Program-made: the position numbers and the translations under genes
DNA from: Anaerolineae bacterium
GTDB lineage: Bacteria; Chloroflexota; Anaerolineae; B4-G1; SLSP01
Length of the DNA stretch: 5,991 nt
NCBI GenBank assembly: GCA_016928755.1
Contig: JAFGKB010000206.1
Span: 1 to 5,991 of the forward strand
Direction: 5' to 3'
Notes under the pieces: generated by a model
What the model was told of the DNA's origin: nothing
Seen by the model: only the letters and a program-made list of their open reading frames with translations
The model's database searches: none
Shown here: positions 5,564 to 5,991 of the stretch, one piece after another
Layout of the letters: each line of letters starts with the position of its first letter
Numbering within the stretch: the first letter of the stretch is position 1

Positions 5564-5991
5564 GGGTTATTGCTTAGCCGCTTGTGCTCAGATGGTGTTA
5601 GACTATCTGGGTCTCGAGGTTACACAAGAAGAATTAGCTCGCCGTTTAGGTGTGCGTCCTCACATTGGCGTGCCTTCTTCGAGGCTTCTGCGTTTGCGTT
5701 CGGCAACTCTGGACGTGGTGTATACGGATGGTAATTTACTTGATTTGATTGCTTGGATCGATAACGGCTTGCCAGTAATTGCCTTTGTTCAGGTTGACCA
5801 GCTCCCCTATTGGCAAGGACAGTATTTTCAACATGCACTTTTGGTCATTGGTAGCGATACGCAATTGCTATACTTACTTGATCCTGCTGCTGGCGTTGAT
5901 CCCATAGCAGTTTCCCACGGTGATTTTCTGCTGGCATGGGATGAAATGGAATGTGTGTATGCAGTTATTTGTAAGATTGAAGATAATAGCA
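5532..5991 (+). CDS. C39/papain-like cysteine peptidase family protein (3' end outside window)
   Basis: The 153 visible codons are read one frame over from the preceding gene. They carry the landmarks of the C39-like papain fold. Gln8 in HYRQITEG is a candidate oxyanion-hole residue. The nucleophile is Cys14 in YCLAACAQMVL, His101 lies in FQHALLVIG and Asp117 in LLDPA. EELARRLGV (33-41) is the usual helical insert. There is no ABC transporter or signal peptide, so it is a stand-alone cytoplasmic domain. No ATG precedes Cys14, and the first in-frame ATG (Met21) would delete the nucleophile. TTG at 5532 is therefore preferred, with GGGGA about 7 bases upstream; GTG at 5520 is the alternative. 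It could mature a peptide, cleave a host target, or be a toxin held by the upstream protein. No stop occurs before the edge, so the C-terminus is missing. Confidence 0.85.
   Translation, partial: MNVSHYRQITEGYCLAACAQMVLDYLGLEVTQEELARRLGVRPHIGVPSSRLLRLRSATLDVVYTDGNLLDLIAWIDNGLPVIAFVQVDQLPYWQGQYFQHALLVIGSDTQLLYLLDPAAGVDPIAVSHGDFLLAWDEMECVYAVICKIEDNS

Noticed and set aside
5620..5838. Minus-strand open frame opposite the peptidase gene
   Set aside because: The plus strand here carries the Cys/His/Asp peptidase frame, so this is its shadow.

Overview
The window is ordinary bacterial DNA of mixed, moderate GC content. It carries tightly packed minus-strand genes (1..4793), a 356-base divergent intergenic region (4794..5149), and two overlapping plus-strand genes that run off the right edge (5150..5991). 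No rRNA, tRNA, CRISPR array, transposase or phage structural gene was seen. The gene families suggest a Chloroflexota-like bacterium or a similarly large-genomed environmental one. They include a PPP-like phosphoesterase, an SPL-type radical SAM protein, an endonuclease V relative, and an AbrB/DUF104-like protein next to a C39-like peptidase. The taxonomic guess comes from general family knowledge and is weak.

Minus strand, in transcription order. A radical SAM protein (4793..3921) has its own candidate promoter and ends in QLSLF, which matches the sliding-clamp-binding consensus. A second candidate promoter (TGn-TATACT) precedes a membrane-anchored TPR protein (3818..3057). A GNAT acetyltransferase (3048..2470) follows after 8 bases. 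Next is an endonuclease V-like gene that has lost its middle and shifted frame, so it is a pseudogene (2454..2229). A perfect 9-bp inverted repeat then precedes a pair of visibly AT-richer genes: a complete ABC-type/AAA15-like ATPase (2126..975) and a small protein overlapping it by ATGA (978..541). The small protein has a D-(12)-ExH pattern like a PD-(D/E)xK nuclease. A metallophosphoesterase (536..1, C-terminus cut by the window edge) follows 4 bases later.

Plus strand. A near-consensus promoter (TTGACA, 17 bp, TATACT) contains a small palindrome in its spacer. After a roughly 140-base leader it drives a 137-residue protein with an AbrB/DUF104-like N-terminus. A cysteine-peptidase-like protein (Cys14, His101, Asp117) overlaps its end by 32 bases and probably starts at TTG.

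Two units could be undescribed systems. The first is the ATPase plus putative nuclease, whose architecture resembles OLD/PARIS/Septu-type anti-phage pairs and which sits beside a decayed gene. The second is the AbrB-like protein plus C39-like peptidase, which is arranged like an autoregulated toxin-antitoxin operon. Both functions are inferred from domains and layout; neither is shown by the sequence alone.
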